A stretch of 64,000 nucleotides of DNA from Undibacterium umbellatum (GCF_014284125.1 NZ_JACOFX010000002.1:744001-808000), one strand, 5' to 3'; positions 27,300 to 35,682 are shown, numbered from the stretch's first letter. Made by a program: numbers and translations. Notes: generated by a model not told the origin, from the sequence alone.

Positions 27300-28217
27300 T
27301 CAATTTCCTATCAACATGCGTTGTACGACAGGGTCTTGCAATTTTTGTAAAAACCACAGCAATGCCTTGCCCTTGTTGGCATTGCGCCAGACCAGGCGGT
27401 TGTCTTCTGGCGGGCGGCTGGCACTGGTCTTCTTTTCTATCAGCGCGCCGCTGCGCAGGTGTGGCAAAGCCAGGCGACGTGGCAAATGGCCGCATCCCAG
27501 GCCCGCCAGTTGCGCTGCCAGCTTGGCATGCATGGTAGGGACGGTCAGGGTGTCTTGCCCGCTTAGCAAGCCTGCCGTCATTGAGGGCAGCGTCAGGCCA
27601 GTATCACCGATAGCGATCGCCCTGTACGCTTGCAAAATCGCCGGTGTCAGCGGTTCTTCAGCTTGTGCCAGTGGATGTTGCGGTGCCACCGCAAACACCC
27701 ATTCCACGCTGCCCAGCAAACGGGTCTGGAACTCGCCCTGCATGCGTATCGCATCTGGTCCGTAATAGGCGGCACCTATAGCCAGGTCGGCACGGCCAGA
27801 TACCATGGTTTCCCAGACCCCAGACAAAATCTCCTGGCTGATACGGATACGCGTACCACAAGCCTGTTGTTCAAATTCCTTGATCAAGGGGATGATGTCC
27901 TCGAATTGTATGATGCCATCAATGACGATGCGCAGCTCCGCTTCCCAGCCGCTGGCGGCGCGTTTTACGCGGTTTTCCAGTTCTTGAGCCGCGTTCAGCA
28001 AGTGCCTGCCCTGCATCAGTAGCTCTTCCCCTGCGATCGTTAGCTTGGCTCTATGGCCACGCCTGTCATATAGCAGCACGTCCAGGTCTTCTTCCAGCTT
28101 GCGTATGCTGTAAGTGATGGCCGAGGGCACTTTATCCAGGGCCGCCGCAGCCGCCGCAAAGCTGCCCTTGCGGTCTATCGCATCGAGGATTTGCAGTGCT
28201 TCCAGAGTCAGGTTCAT
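27300..28217 (-). CDS. LysR-family regulator of the pirin/flavodoxin genes
   Basis: The 305-residue protein has an N-terminal winged helix (LEALQILDAIDRKGSFAAAAAALDKVPSAITYSIRKLEEDLDVLLYDR) and a type 2 periplasmic-like effector domain from about residue 90. It is divergent from a pirin gene and a flavodoxin-like gene, a common arrangement in which the regulator controls the redox proteins. A perfect 15-base palindrome just upstream of its start is a likely operator for both directions. The inducer is unknown; quinones or electrophiles are plausible by analogy. Confidence 0.88.
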   Translation of the reverse strand: MNLTLEALQILDAIDRKGSFAAAAAALDKVPSAITYSIRKLEEDLDVLLYDRRGHRAKLTIAGEELLMQGRHLLNAAQELENRVKRAASGWEAELRIVIDGIIQFEDIIPLIKEFEQQACGTRIRISQEILSGVWETMVSGRADLAIGAAYYGPDAIRMQGEFQTRLLGSVEWVFAVAPQHPLAQAEEPLTPAILQAYRAIAIGDTGLTLPSMTAGLLSGQDTLTVPTMHAKLAAQLAGLGCGHLPRRLALPHLRSGALIEKKTSASRPPEDNRLVWRNANKGKALLWFLQKLQDPVVQRMLIGN

Positions 28218-28222
28218 GCTTG

Positions 28223-28237
28223 TTCAAATAATTTGAA
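28223..28237. promoter_or_regulatory. Palindromic LysR-type operator
   Basis: TTCAAATAATTTGAA is a perfect palindrome; its inner T and A are 11 bases apart, the T-N11-A pattern of LysR-type sites. It lies 6 bases before the LysR start and about 100 bases before the pirin start. Confidence 0.7.
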
Positions 28238-28336
28238 TGAGTTGTATGAAATTCTACCCTTATGTCAAAAAACTTGCACGTATATAGTGTGTACATCGCC
28301 TGAACACATTCTTCAGGAAACTTGAAAGGGACTTAT

Positions 28337-29038
28337 ATGATTACGCTCAGACCATCACAAGAACGCGGCCACGCCGAGCACGGCTGGCTGAAATCACATC
28401 ACAGTTTTTCATTTGCAGAATATTACGATCCACAGCACATGGGCTTTGGCCCCTTGCGTGTGATTAATGATGACTGGATCGCTCCTGCCATGGGGTTTGG
28501 TACACATCCGCACCAGAACATGGAGATTATTACTTATGTGCTCGAAGGTGCGATTGCGCACAAAGACAGCATGGGTAATGGCAGTACGATACGTCCAGGT
28601 AATGTGCAGTACATGAGTGCAGGCACTGGTGTGCGCCATTCGGAGTTTAATCCGGCCAATAACGAGCACACACGTTTGCTGCAAATCTGGATACAGCCAG
28701 ACCAGTTGGGTGGTGAACCTCTGTACGGTGAAAAAGAATTCAGCCGTGAAGAAAAACAGGGGCGCTTGCGTCTGGTAGTTTCTGGCGATGGTGCCGATGG
28801 CTCCATCAAGATCCGCCAGAACGCACGTCTGCAAATTGGCTTGTTTGATGCAGACGAAAGGCAGGAAGTAGCTCTGGCAACAGATCGCCTGACCTATGTC
28901 CACGTAGCACGTGGTGAATTGCAGGTAAATGGCATATCCCTCAGAGAGGGCGATGCCGTGATGATGTCAGCCGAAGAAAAACTCGTGCTGGAGCAGGGCA
29001 AGCAGGCAGAAGTGCTGGTGTTTGATCTGCCTCATTAA
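28337..29038 (+). CDS. Pirin-family bicupin (YhhW-like)
   Basis: The start is ATG 28337 with AAGGGA seven bases before it; the frame is open to a TTG at 28322. The 233-residue length equals that of E. coli YhhW. The N-terminal cupin has the metal ligands of pirins: GTHPHQNMEI with two His, then GVRHSEFNP with His and Glu. The second cupin lacks a full set. YhhW has quercetinase activity in vitro, but its physiological substrate is not settled. The gene is followed after 101 bases by a flavodoxin-like gene and is divergent from a LysR regulator. Confidence 0.9.
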   Translation: MITLRPSQERGHAEHGWLKSHHSFSFAEYYDPQHMGFGPLRVINDDWIAPAMGFGTHPHQNMEIITYVLEGAIAHKDSMGNGSTIRPGNVQYMSAGTGVRHSEFNPANNEHTRLLQIWIQPDQLGGEPLYGEKEFSREEKQGRLRLVVSGDGADGSIKIRQNARLQIGLFDADERQEVALATDRLTYVHVARGELQVNGISLREGDAVMMSAEEKLVLEQGKQAEVLVFDLPH

Positions 29039-29139
29039 GTTGAAACACTAAGCAGGATAGACAGGCAATGCGCTGGCATGAAAATGAGTTAGTGCATTGT
29101 CTTTTTTTGCAGCAATCTCAAAAAAATTTGGAGTAAAAC

Positions 29140-29709
29140 ATGTCTAAAGTCGCGATAATTTATCATTCAGGTTATGGCCACACCACCAAGGCCGCAGAAG
29201 CAGTACACGCAGGTGCCGCTGCTGCTGGTGCCGATGCTGAACTCATCAAGATTGATGCCGAAGGCAATATCACCGACGCCCAATGGGAAACCCTGGCCGC
29301 AGCCGACGCTATCGTCTTTGGTTCACCAACCTATATGGGCACAGTATCCTGGCAATTCAAGAAATTCGCCGATGCTTCTTCCAAGCCCTGGTATAGCCAG
29401 GTCTGGAAAGACAAGATCGCCGCAGGCTTCACCAATTCTGCCACGATGAACGGCGATAAGCTGTCCACTCTGCATTATTTGTTCACCCTGTCCCAGCAGC
29501 ACTCCATGATCTGGGTAGGTACAGGTCTGATGCCAGCCAACAGCAAAGCGGCCACACGCAACGACATCAACTACGTCGGCAGCTTCAGCGGCCTGATGAC
29601 GCAATCCCCATCCGATTCTTCACCAGAAGAAGGCCCGTTGCCAGGTGACTTGGAAACGGCGAAATTGTTTGGTAAGCGGATTGCGGAAGTGGCTAAGAAG
29701 TTTGAGTGA
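29140..29709 (+). CDS. Flavodoxin-like FMN protein, NAD(P)H:quinone oxidoreductase type (WrbA-like)
   Basis: The 189-residue protein has the FMN phosphate loop HSGYGHTTKAAE near residue 9, the second loop FGSPTYMGTVSWQFK near 62, and GFTNSATMNGDK near 97. These mark flavodoxin-fold reductases of the WrbA group, which reduce quinones by two electrons to avoid semiquinone damage. A GGAG site precedes the ATG. It is probably co-regulated with the pirin gene by the divergent LysR protein, and it ends at a clear terminator. Confidence 0.88.
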   Translation: MSKVAIIYHSGYGHTTKAAEAVHAGAAAAGADAELIKIDAEGNITDAQWETLAAADAIVFGSPTYMGTVSWQFKKFADASSKPWYSQVWKDKIAAGFTNSATMNGDKLSTLHYLFTLSQQHSMIWVGTGLMPANSKAATRNDINYVGSFSGLMTQSPSDSSPEEGPLPGDLETAKLFGKRIAEVAKKFE

Positions 29710-29734
29710 GTTGAATTAGTGCAGAAGTAAAAAG

Positions 29735-29761
29735 ACCCGCCATATTGATTGGCGGGTTTTT
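29735..29761 (+). terminator. Terminator of the pirin/flavodoxin genes
   Basis: ACCCGCC (29735-29741) pairs with GGCGGGT (29751-29757) around a 9-base loop and is followed by five T. Confidence 0.9.
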
Positions 29762-29839
29762 CTATGGAGATCCAGAACGTTGAATCACCACTAGCTTGAG
29801 AAATATGTAAATACGTCGTGTTGACGTTGCTTTTGACTT

Positions 29840-30062
29840 TTGTCGTTCCCATGTGTCGATGCCTTTGCTGCGAGGCTGAAAATGGAAAAAGAAGGATCGA
29901 TGTTTGAGCGCAGCGAGTTTTCGAGCCTTCCCATTTTTTGCCTCGTAGCAAAGGGAACCCCCTTCAGGGGGCAGCGACGCCTGGGTCGCCTTCTTTGGCA
30001 TACCTTTCTTGGCGACGCAAGAAAGGTATGTAGCTGTCGGGCTACCCCCGACCTGCAATCGT
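29840..30062. repeat. Burkholderiales-type intergenic repeat element with long hairpin
   Basis: This non-coding stretch has the arrangement of a dispersed element I have seen in many Burkholderiales genomes: a GAGCGCAGCGAG block, CGTAGCAAAGGGAACCC, a CCCCCTTCAGGGGG palindrome (29959-29972), GGGTCGCCTTC and a long hairpin. The hairpin is a perfect 13-bp stem, CATACCTTTCTTG (29999-30011) with CAAGAAAGGTATG (30018-30030). It ends with GTCGGGCTACCCCCGAC, a further stem. The plus-strand 74-codon frame across it (29840-30064) is the kind often mis-annotated as a hypothetical protein. Family membership is from memory. Confidence 0.65.
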
Positions 30063-30148
30063 AAATGACGCTTGCAGGTGATTAATAAAAGATGCGTAAA
30101 ACACGAATAAATCTGAAATTAATTTTTTAAATAGCTTGCTACGAACGT

Positions 30149-30209
30149 CGCTGGAGCGGCAGCTCGGTGGATTCCAGCTTTAAGCACGCTGGAGCGCCAG
30201 CCCGGTGGA
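30149..30209. repeat. Two near-identical 23-base direct repeats
   Basis: The 23-mer at 30149-30171 recurs at 30187-30209 with two mismatches (CGCTGGAGCG core, then CAGC..GGTGGA). They lie 15 bases apart in the otherwise empty gap before the esterase gene. No gene is seen between 29762 and 30306. Confidence 0.6.
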
Positions 30210-30306
30210 ATGACGACTTCGAGGGGGCGGCAGTTCAATCAATATCCCGTTGCATAAGCAACGCAAATATCTGAACATCTACTACAGTGCTGCAGGAATA
30301 AATCCC

Positions 30307-31251
30307 CTACAGTTTCTCCTTTAAAAACTGCAATAATCGCGGTGCCAAATACCCAGAATCAGTCCCCGGTACCTTGATAGGCTCAGAAGCCCAATAATGC
30401 CCCGCATTTTTCAACACGACAGAACTCACAGAAAACCCCGCCTGCTTCAAGGCATGCATGAAAGTCATCGACTGTTCTTCAGGATCAACAAATTTATCCT
30501 TCGCCCCCCAGCTCAACAAGAACTGCGTGTGATTATTATCACGCGTCACATACGACAACGGTGATGCTTCAAAATAGATTTTTCGATTATCGATCAGACT
30601 GCTACCGAGGAAGCCCTGGGCAATATTATTATCAGGGTAGTAGCGGTTCGAATGCTCCCATTTCGCAGTCAAATCATAACTGCCATAAATACCTATGCAC
30701 ACCTTGACCTTTGTCGTGGGATTCATGCCATCCGAGAACGGTGGCTGATCACCAGCCAGCGCGACGAGAGTCGCAAGCTGCGCCCCTGCAGAATCACCCA
30801 TCAATCCTATGCGATCAGGATCAAGCTGGTAAGTCGCAGCTTGCTGACGCAAGAATTGCACGGCAGCTCGTACATCATGGACTGCCGTCGGGTAGAGATT
30901 AGTCTTGTCTTTCACAAGACGATAATTGACCGCAAATACGGCATAGCCATTCTTTGCCAAATACGGTCCCCAGTGCTTATACAGGCTGGCATCGGCAAAA
31001 CGCCAGTCACCGCCGTGCACTGCAATCAGCACAGGATGTTTCCCGTTTCCCTTGGGACGGTATAAATCCCCCGTCAACACCTCATCACCAGTACGGTGAT
31101 AGATGATACCTGGTTGAATGTCATGGCCAGCACCTGGCATTGCCGCACGCGTAGAAGCTGCCGCCAACAGACTAAAGATGAAGCAGTTAATCAAACGATA
31201 CAAAAAGGAGGTGAACTTGCATAGATTGTTGGCCTGGCTAAAAATTTTCAT
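30307..31251 (-). CDS. Secreted alpha/beta-hydrolase esterase (HSL/BD-FAE-like)
   Basis: The 314-residue protein has an N-terminal hydrophobic stretch (FIFSLLAAASTRA) and a complete hydrolase core. It has the oxyanion motif AVHGGDW near residue 98, the nucleophile elbow GDSAGAQLA near 173, the acid in WGAKDKFVDPEEQ and the base in KNAGHYW. This is the BD-FAE/esterase-lipase type acting on short-chain or feruloyl esters or acyl peptides; the substrate is not known. The start ATG is weakly supported by a GGGAAA site. It is isolated, flanked by repeats on its 3' side. Confidence 0.82.
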   Translation of the reverse strand: MKIFSQANNLCKFTSFLYRLINCFIFSLLAAASTRAAMPGAGHDIQPGIIYHRTGDEVLTGDLYRPKGNGKHPVLIAVHGGDWRFADASLYKHWGPYLAKNGYAVFAVNYRLVKDKTNLYPTAVHDVRAAVQFLRQQAATYQLDPDRIGLMGDSAGAQLATLVALAGDQPPFSDGMNPTTKVKVCIGIYGSYDLTAKWEHSNRYYPDNNIAQGFLGSSLIDNRKIYFEASPLSYVTRDNNHTQFLLSWGAKDKFVDPEEQSMTFMHALKQAGFSVSSVVLKNAGHYWASEPIKVPGTDSGYLAPRLLQFLKEKL

Positions 31252-31385
31252 TTAATATTTCCCGCGACATGAGGAGTTATACATAGAGATATTCAAGTAT
31301 GCCGCGTCAGAAAAGGGAGGTGACAGACAATGTGACCAAGCTTGAGTTTGCCGTGACGAATTGCATGAAAGCGATAGTAATACCC

Positions 31386-31416
31386 ATAAAAAAACCGCCT
31401 GAAGAACAAGCGGTTT
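31386..31416 (-). terminator. Terminator of the ECF42-associated operon
   Basis: AAACCGC/GCGGTTT (31392-31416) with an 11-base loop is followed on the minus strand by seven T. It lies about 28 bases after the stop of the last VOC gene. Confidence 0.85.
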
Positions 31417-31443
31417 GGTGGGGCAGCTCCAGCTTGCGCAGAT

Positions 31444-31848
31444 TTATTTACAATCGCCTTCGGCTACCATGTGCACGAATTCCCAGCCATGACCGTCAAT
31501 GTCGTGGAAACCATGCACATACATGAAACCATGGTCTACGGGTTCCTTGGGTACTGTGGCACCCGCCGCTTTTGCCTTGGACACCAGGCTGTCGACGTGT
31601 TCGCGGCTGTCGCAGGATAGGCAGTTCAATACTTCAGTTCGTTCACGTGCATCGCTAATGGGTTTGTTGGTAAAGCCGGCAAAAAATTCTTCTATCAGCA
31701 ACATGACGAACAGGTTTTCTCCAAGCACCATGCAGGCACCCTGGTCATTGGTGAATTTTGCTTCAAAACTATAACCCAGGTTGCTCCAGAATTCCTTGGA
31801 ACGGGGCAGGTCTTTGACAGACAGGTTTACAAAAATTTGCTTATGCAT
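31444..31848 (-). CDS. VOC-family protein (glyoxalase/bleomycin-resistance fold), paralog 2
   Basis: The 134-residue protein has the VOC beta-alpha-beta-beta-beta module: IFVNLSVKDLPRSKEFWSNLGYSFEAKF at the N-terminus, and a C-terminal half with HGFMYVHGFHDIDGHGWEFVHM. It is a close relative of the next gene upstream (31916-32320), with which it shares most of its residues. The set belongs to the small redox or dioxygenase-like proteins that cluster with ECF42 sigma factors. Its metal residues (H, E) are partly visible but no substrate is known. It lies last in the operon, 67 bases after its paralog. Confidence 0.85.
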   Translation of the reverse strand: MHKQIFVNLSVKDLPRSKEFWSNLGYSFEAKFTNDQGACMVLGENLFVMLLIEEFFAGFTNKPISDARERTEVLNCLSCDSREHVDSLVSKAKAAGATVPKEPVDHGFMYVHGFHDIDGHGWEFVHMVAEGDCK

Positions 31849-31915
31849 TTTGTCTTCCTTTAATTTGTAGTAGTGTTACTGAGCGGTACGGGCAGGCTCA
31901 GCGAGTCATGTCGAT

Positions 31916-32320
31916 TTATTTGCATTCAGCTTCAGTTGACCATGCACAGCAATTCCAGCCATGACCGTCAAGATCATAAAAACCCTGTGCATACATGAAG
32001 CCATCATCATCTGCTTCATCGGGGATGGTGGCACCGGCTGCCCTGGCTTTTGCGATGAGAGTATCGACATGTTCTCGGTTATCGCAAGTCAGAGCATGCA
32101 AGACTTCCACCCGCTCATGCGCATCGCAAACGGGTTTGTGGGCGAAACTGGCAAAGAGATCTTCTACCAGTAGCATGACCAGAATGCTTTCACCCAAGAT
32201 GATGCAGGCGGATTTTTCACCGGCGAATTTGGCGTCAAAGCTGTAACCCAGGCTGCTCCAGAATTCTTTGGCGCGGGCCAGGTCCTTCACAGGCAGGTTG
32301 ACAAAGATTTGCGTGTGCAT
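31916..32320 (-). CDS. VOC-family protein (glyoxalase/bleomycin-resistance fold), paralog 1
   Basis: The 134-residue protein starts with IFVNLPVKDLARAKEFWSSLGYSFDAKF and has the same domain layout and length as its neighbour at 31444-31848, so the two arose by tandem duplication. Near the C-terminus the paralog's GHGWEFVHM reads GHGWNCCAW here, an unusual Cys pair replacing a conserved metal or hydrophobic position. That suggests divergence of function or loss of a metal ligand. It lies 11 bases after the DGPF gene and is co-transcribed. Confidence 0.85.
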   Translation of the reverse strand: MHTQIFVNLPVKDLARAKEFWSSLGYSFDAKFAGEKSACIILGESILVMLLVEDLFASFAHKPVCDAHERVEVLHALTCDNREHVDTLIAKARAAGATIPDEADDDGFMYAQGFYDLDGHGWNCCAWSTEAECK

Positions 32321-32331
32321 GTCGTTCTCCT

Positions 32332-32682
32332 TTAATTTGCTATTGCTGCTGGCAAGTCCAGTGCGCGTACCGGGCGTATTTCTATACTGCCATGCTGGGC
32401 TGGCGGGATTTTTGAAGCCAGGTGTATGGCTTCATTCAAATCCTTGGCATCAATGAGATAAAAACCGGCGAGCATTTCCTTGGTTTCTGCAAATGGGCCA
32501 TCGGTGACTGACAATTGCCCGTTCCTTACCCTGACGGTCGTTGCAGTGTGTACGGGATGCAGAGGCTCGGCTGCAAGCATATGACCACTGTCGAGCAAGC
32601 CCTGGGCATACACGGCACATTTTTCGTCAGGACAGGCATTCCAGTGTTCATTGTCGAGATAAACCAGGCATAGGTATTTCAT
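32332..32682 (-). CDS. YCII-related DGPF-domain protein
   Basis: The 116-residue protein has the DGPF family signature: KYLCLVYLD at the N-terminus, TVRVRNGQLSVTDGPFAETKEMLAGFYLIDA in the middle (the DGPF tetrad plus ETKE), and GSIEIRPVR at the C-terminus. DGPF proteins are the classic companions of ECF42 sigma factors, whose regulons they make up. Their enzymatic role is unknown. It lies 36 bases after the PhnB-like gene. Confidence 0.92.
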   Translation of the reverse strand: MKYLCLVYLDNEHWNACPDEKCAVYAQGLLDSGHMLAAEPLHPVHTATTVRVRNGQLSVTDGPFAETKEMLAGFYLIDAKDLNEAIHLASKIPPAQHGSIEIRPVRALDLPAAIAN

Positions 32683-32718
32683 AGCTGCTCCAGCAAGGAT
32701 GGATTAACGTTGATCAGG

Positions 32719-33141
32719 TTACAGTGGCAGTTGCTCGCCATTGATGATCCATGGCGTGCCGTATTTGTCGATCAGCATACCCCAGGATTTTGCCCAGAAT
32801 GCAGGTTGTACCGGCATGGTGATCTGGCCGCCTTCTGCCAGTGCGTTGAAGATCCTGGCGGCTTCTTCTGTGGTATCGTAATTCAGCGTAAATGAGACGC
32901 CCTTGATACCGTCATAGGGCATTTGCTGTGGGCAGTCACCCGCATAGAGCAAGCCACCATCTGCCAGTTCCAGGCGTGCATGCAGGATGCGGTGGGCAGA
33001 CTCCGCCGGGATCATGGCTGCCATGGGAGAATCGGCACCACTCATCATGACGGTAATTTTTCCGCCCAGGACTTGTTCATAAAAATACATGGCTTCCTTG
33101 CAGTTGCCATTGAAAGACAGGTAAGCGACAGGATGTGGCAT
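32719..33141 (-). CDS. PhnB-like VOC protein, first gene of the ECF42-dependent operon
   Basis: The 140-residue protein starts AYLSFNGNCKEAMYFYEQVLGGKI, the typical opening of the PhnB/3-demethylubiquinone-methyltransferase-like VOC group. It has HARLELADGGLLYAGDC in the middle and AFWAKSWGMLIDKYGTPWIIN at the end. Its function is unknown; PhnB itself is a side gene of the phosphonate operon with no proven role. It is the first gene of four, preceded by an ECF42-type promoter 59 bases upstream of its start. Confidence 0.9.
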   Translation of the reverse strand: MPHPVAYLSFNGNCKEAMYFYEQVLGGKITVMMSGADSPMAAMIPAESAHRILHARLELADGGLLYAGDCPQQMPYDGIKGVSFTLNYDTTEEAARIFNALAEGGQITMPVQPAFWAKSWGMLIDKYGTPWIINGEQLPL

Positions 33142-33199
33142 GGATATTTCCTTTATAAAATTGTTGGACTATCGTGTGAAAGTATCTCCACATCTGATA

Positions 33200-33226
33200 G
33201 TCGAATGGCTGGACAGTAAATCGACA
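33200..33226 (-). promoter_or_regulatory. ECF42-type promoter
   Basis: On the minus strand TGTCGA (33226-33221) and CGAC (33203-33200) are 17 bases apart, matching the TGTCGA/CGA(C or T) promoter described for ECF42 sigma factors. It stands upstream of the PhnB-like gene, and the gene for such a sigma factor is 1.2 kb away. Confidence 0.75.
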
Positions 33227-33282
33227 CTAAACCAAAAATATTTTTTTATTTTCTTAGACAGACATGAAATTGCCAATGGGCA

Positions 33283-34347
33283 TTAATTGCTCAGCGGGCG
33301 AACACGCTCATTAAGCAACTTCAATTGTGCCTCTATAAACGGTAAATTTGGATCATGTCCCACTCGTGGCACGAGGATATATTCTTTTTGCGGCGCAGTA
33401 ATGCTATCCACATACTGGCGGGTAATCTCCGGCATGGTCAGCAAATCTTCCGCACCCTGGACGAAAAAGACCGGGAGTGCAAATCTGCTGGCGGTAGAAG
33501 CAAAGTCTACTTTGCTGAACATACCATCACCCTTGTAGCCGACGAACTTCAGGAAAGAGTAATCTTCACCGCCTTCATAATCAGCCTGGGCCGCTGGTGT
33601 GGCGTAGGCTGGTTCTGGTGCCCACCATGTTGCTGGTGCAGGGTCTGTGCGCTGCGCTTCATATTTTCTGATTACCTTGCGCAAGATGCCGAAATTGCGT
33701 GGATTACTCCACGGTGGCGGGCCAAGTGCACGCACTTTTGCAACGGTCTCCTGATCGCCCACAGCCTGTGCCAGAGCAATTACCTTGTTATAGCTGGCGG
33801 TCTGGTTCTCTTTGTAGCTGATGATTTGCGAAGTACCTACATAAGCATAAAATAATTCAGGTTTCGATAAACTCATTTGCACGCCGAGTATCGAACCCCA
33901 GGAGCTACCAGTCAGAATGATTTTTTTCTTGTCCAGATGTTGGGTCAGATAAGTAGCCAGTGCGACGCCATCTTCAGCCATTTGTGCAACTGTCAAAGAC
34001 GTCTCTTCTGTTGGTTTATTCTTGCCATAGGTCTTGCCCGCGCCGCGCTGGTCCCATTGCACCAGGGTGTAGTCTTTTTCCCAGGCACCATAAATGGCGC
34101 TGGCATAGGGGCTCATGGTATTGCCGGGGCCGCCATGCAAGACCAGGATGACGGGGTTGCCGCAATGCTTGCCTTTGATGGTGATCCATTGCGGTATGCC
34201 GCCTATGTCTACAAAACCTTCTTCATTGATTGCTTGCTTCTCAGACTTGCAGGCAAGGCCAGGCGAAATGGGTGTCGCTTCAGCCATGCATAGTGCAGGA
34301 AGCAGACTGATTAACAAAGCGGGAAGGACGTGATGCAGTTCTGGCAT
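33283..34347 (-). CDS. Exported proline-iminopeptidase-like alpha/beta hydrolase
   Basis: The ATG at 34347 is chosen because AAGGAG lies five bases before it and a signal peptide follows (VLPALLISLLPALCMAEA); the frame is open 54 bases further. The 354-residue protein has the prolyl-aminopeptidase marks: HGGPGNT (oxyanion hole), WDQRGAG, GSSWGS (Ser nucleophile), an Asp in FVQGAEDLLT and a His in RVGHDPNLP. It probably cleaves N-terminal prolyl peptides or amides outside the cytoplasm. It lies 69 bases after the sigma-factor gene on the same strand. Confidence 0.85.
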   Translation of the reverse strand: MPELHHVLPALLISLLPALCMAEATPISPGLACKSEKQAINEEGFVDIGGIPQWITIKGKHCGNPVILVLHGGPGNTMSPYASAIYGAWEKDYTLVQWDQRGAGKTYGKNKPTEETSLTVAQMAEDGVALATYLTQHLDKKKIILTGSSWGSILGVQMSLSKPELFYAYVGTSQIISYKENQTASYNKVIALAQAVGDQETVAKVRALGPPPWSNPRNFGILRKVIRKYEAQRTDPAPATWWAPEPAYATPAAQADYEGGEDYSFLKFVGYKGDGMFSKVDFASTASRFALPVFFVQGAEDLLTMPEITRQYVDSITAPQKEYILVPRVGHDPNLPFIEAQLKLLNERVRPLSN

Positions 34348-34416
34348 ATATCTCCTTGGTAAATAATGAGGTTTCTTTTGTTGCATGGGTAAAGATGGCA
34401 TGTGTCAGATAGCCTT

Positions 34417-35682
34417 TTAATTTGTTAATGCCTGCAAGCGGCGTTCAATAAAGCGCTTTTCGGGTCCCTGTTTGCAGAGTGTCAGTGCCTGTTCATAGGA
34501 CAGCCTTGCCTGCGCCAGATCACTATTGCGGTGACACAGTTCAGCTCTGGCTGCATGGGCCAGATGGTAGTTACGCATCTCGTCTTTTTCCAGCAAGGCT
34601 TCCACCAACTGCAAGCCTGTCTTCAATCCACCAGCACACATGGCAAGAGCGATGGCCCGGTTCAATTCTATGATGGAGCTGGCTTCGACGCGCAAGAGTG
34701 CATCATACAAGCCAACGATCTGCGGCCAGTCGGTATCGGCGTATGCACTTGCCTCTGAGTGGACGGCAGAAATTGCCGCCTGCAAGGTATATGCTCCAAA
34801 ACGGCCGGAGCGCAAGGAATGCTCCACCAATGTTGACCCTTCCTGTATCAGTGTTTGATCCCATAATTGCCGGTCTTGCTCATCAAGGGAGACCAATTCT
34901 CCCAATGTATCGGTGCGGGCAGGGCGGCGTGATTCATGCAGTAACATCAGTGCCAGCAAGCCACTGACTTCTGGCTCTGGCAATAACTCTTGCAGCAGGC
35001 GTGTCAGCCGTATGGCTTCTTCTGCCAGGTCAAGGCGCAATGCAGATTCACCGGCTGAGCTGGAATAGCCTTCATTAAAAACCAGATAAATCACTCTCAG
35101 TACACTATGCAGGCGGGCTGGCAGTTCTTCTTGCCCAGGAACTTGATAAGGAATTTTTGCATCTCGGATTTTTGCCTTGGCACGCACGATGCGCTGTGCC
35201 AGGGTAGGTGCCGGAGTCAGGAAGGCATGAGCGACTTCTTCCGTTGTCAGGCCACAGACTTCACGCAGCGTCAGCGCGATTTGGGCATCTGCGGCCAGTG
35301 CCGGGTGGCAGCAAGTGAAGATCAGACGTAGCCTGTCGTCTTCCGTCAGCGATGATGCGGCTGCAGGCTCACCTGGTTGTGCGCTTTCATCCACCAGTGC
35401 TTCCACGGTTTCCATGTGCTGGTCCAGCGGATCAAAGCGTTTTTGCCTGCGTATGCTATCTATCGCCTTATAACGTCCTGCCGACACCAGCCAGGCGTAG
35501 GGATATTCGGGCATGCCTTTCTCTGGCCATTGTTCCAGCGCTGCCTTGAAGGCCTCATGCAGGGCTTCTTCTGCCAGATCAAAATCGCCGAGCAAATGCA
35601 CCAGGGTCGCAAATACTCGTCGAGATTCCTGCTGATAAATGCGGTCTATGTCCTGATGAAGGGATTTGTCAGCCGGATTCAT
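34417..35682 (-). CDS. ECF42-type RNA polymerase sigma factor with C-terminal TPR-like domain
   Basis: The ATG at 35682 is preceded by AAGGGGG; an earlier in-frame ATG at 35739 is less likely. The 421-residue protein has sigma region 2 at about 10-75 (VFATLVHLLGDFDLAEEALHEAFKAALEQWP), region 4 at about 115-165 (LTLREVCGLTTEEVAHAFLTPAPTLAQRIVRAKAKI), then the long helical DUF6596/TPR-type tail of this group, which is required for activity in studied members. No anti-sigma gene adjoins it, as usual for the group. Companion genes and one promoter match ECF42. No such site precedes this gene itself. Confidence 0.93.
   Translation of the reverse strand: MNPADKSLHQDIDRIYQQESRRVFATLVHLLGDFDLAEEALHEAFKAALEQWPEKGMPEYPYAWLVSAGRYKAIDSIRRQKRFDPLDQHMETVEALVDESAQPGEPAAASSLTEDDRLRLIFTCCHPALAADAQIALTLREVCGLTTEEVAHAFLTPAPTLAQRIVRAKAKIRDAKIPYQVPGQEELPARLHSVLRVIYLVFNEGYSSSAGESALRLDLAEEAIRLTRLLQELLPEPEVSGLLALMLLHESRRPARTDTLGELVSLDEQDRQLWDQTLIQEGSTLVEHSLRSGRFGAYTLQAAISAVHSEASAYADTDWPQIVGLYDALLRVEASSIIELNRAIALAMCAGGLKTGLQLVEALLEKDEMRNYHLAHAARAELCHRNSDLAQARLSYEQALTLCKQGPEKRFIERRLQALTN

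Noticed and set aside
29840-30064. 74-codon frame that could be called a hypothetical protein
   Set aside because: It runs through the repeat element and its hairpin; the protein text follows the palindromes.
30645-30665. GGTTCGAAT, a tRNA T-loop-like string
   Set aside because: No acceptor or anticodon stems around it; it is inside the esterase coding sequence.
31205-31214. Perfect ribosome-binding sequence AAGGAGGTGA on the plus strand
   Set aside because: No start codon with an open frame follows at proper distance; it lies inside the minus-strand esterase gene.
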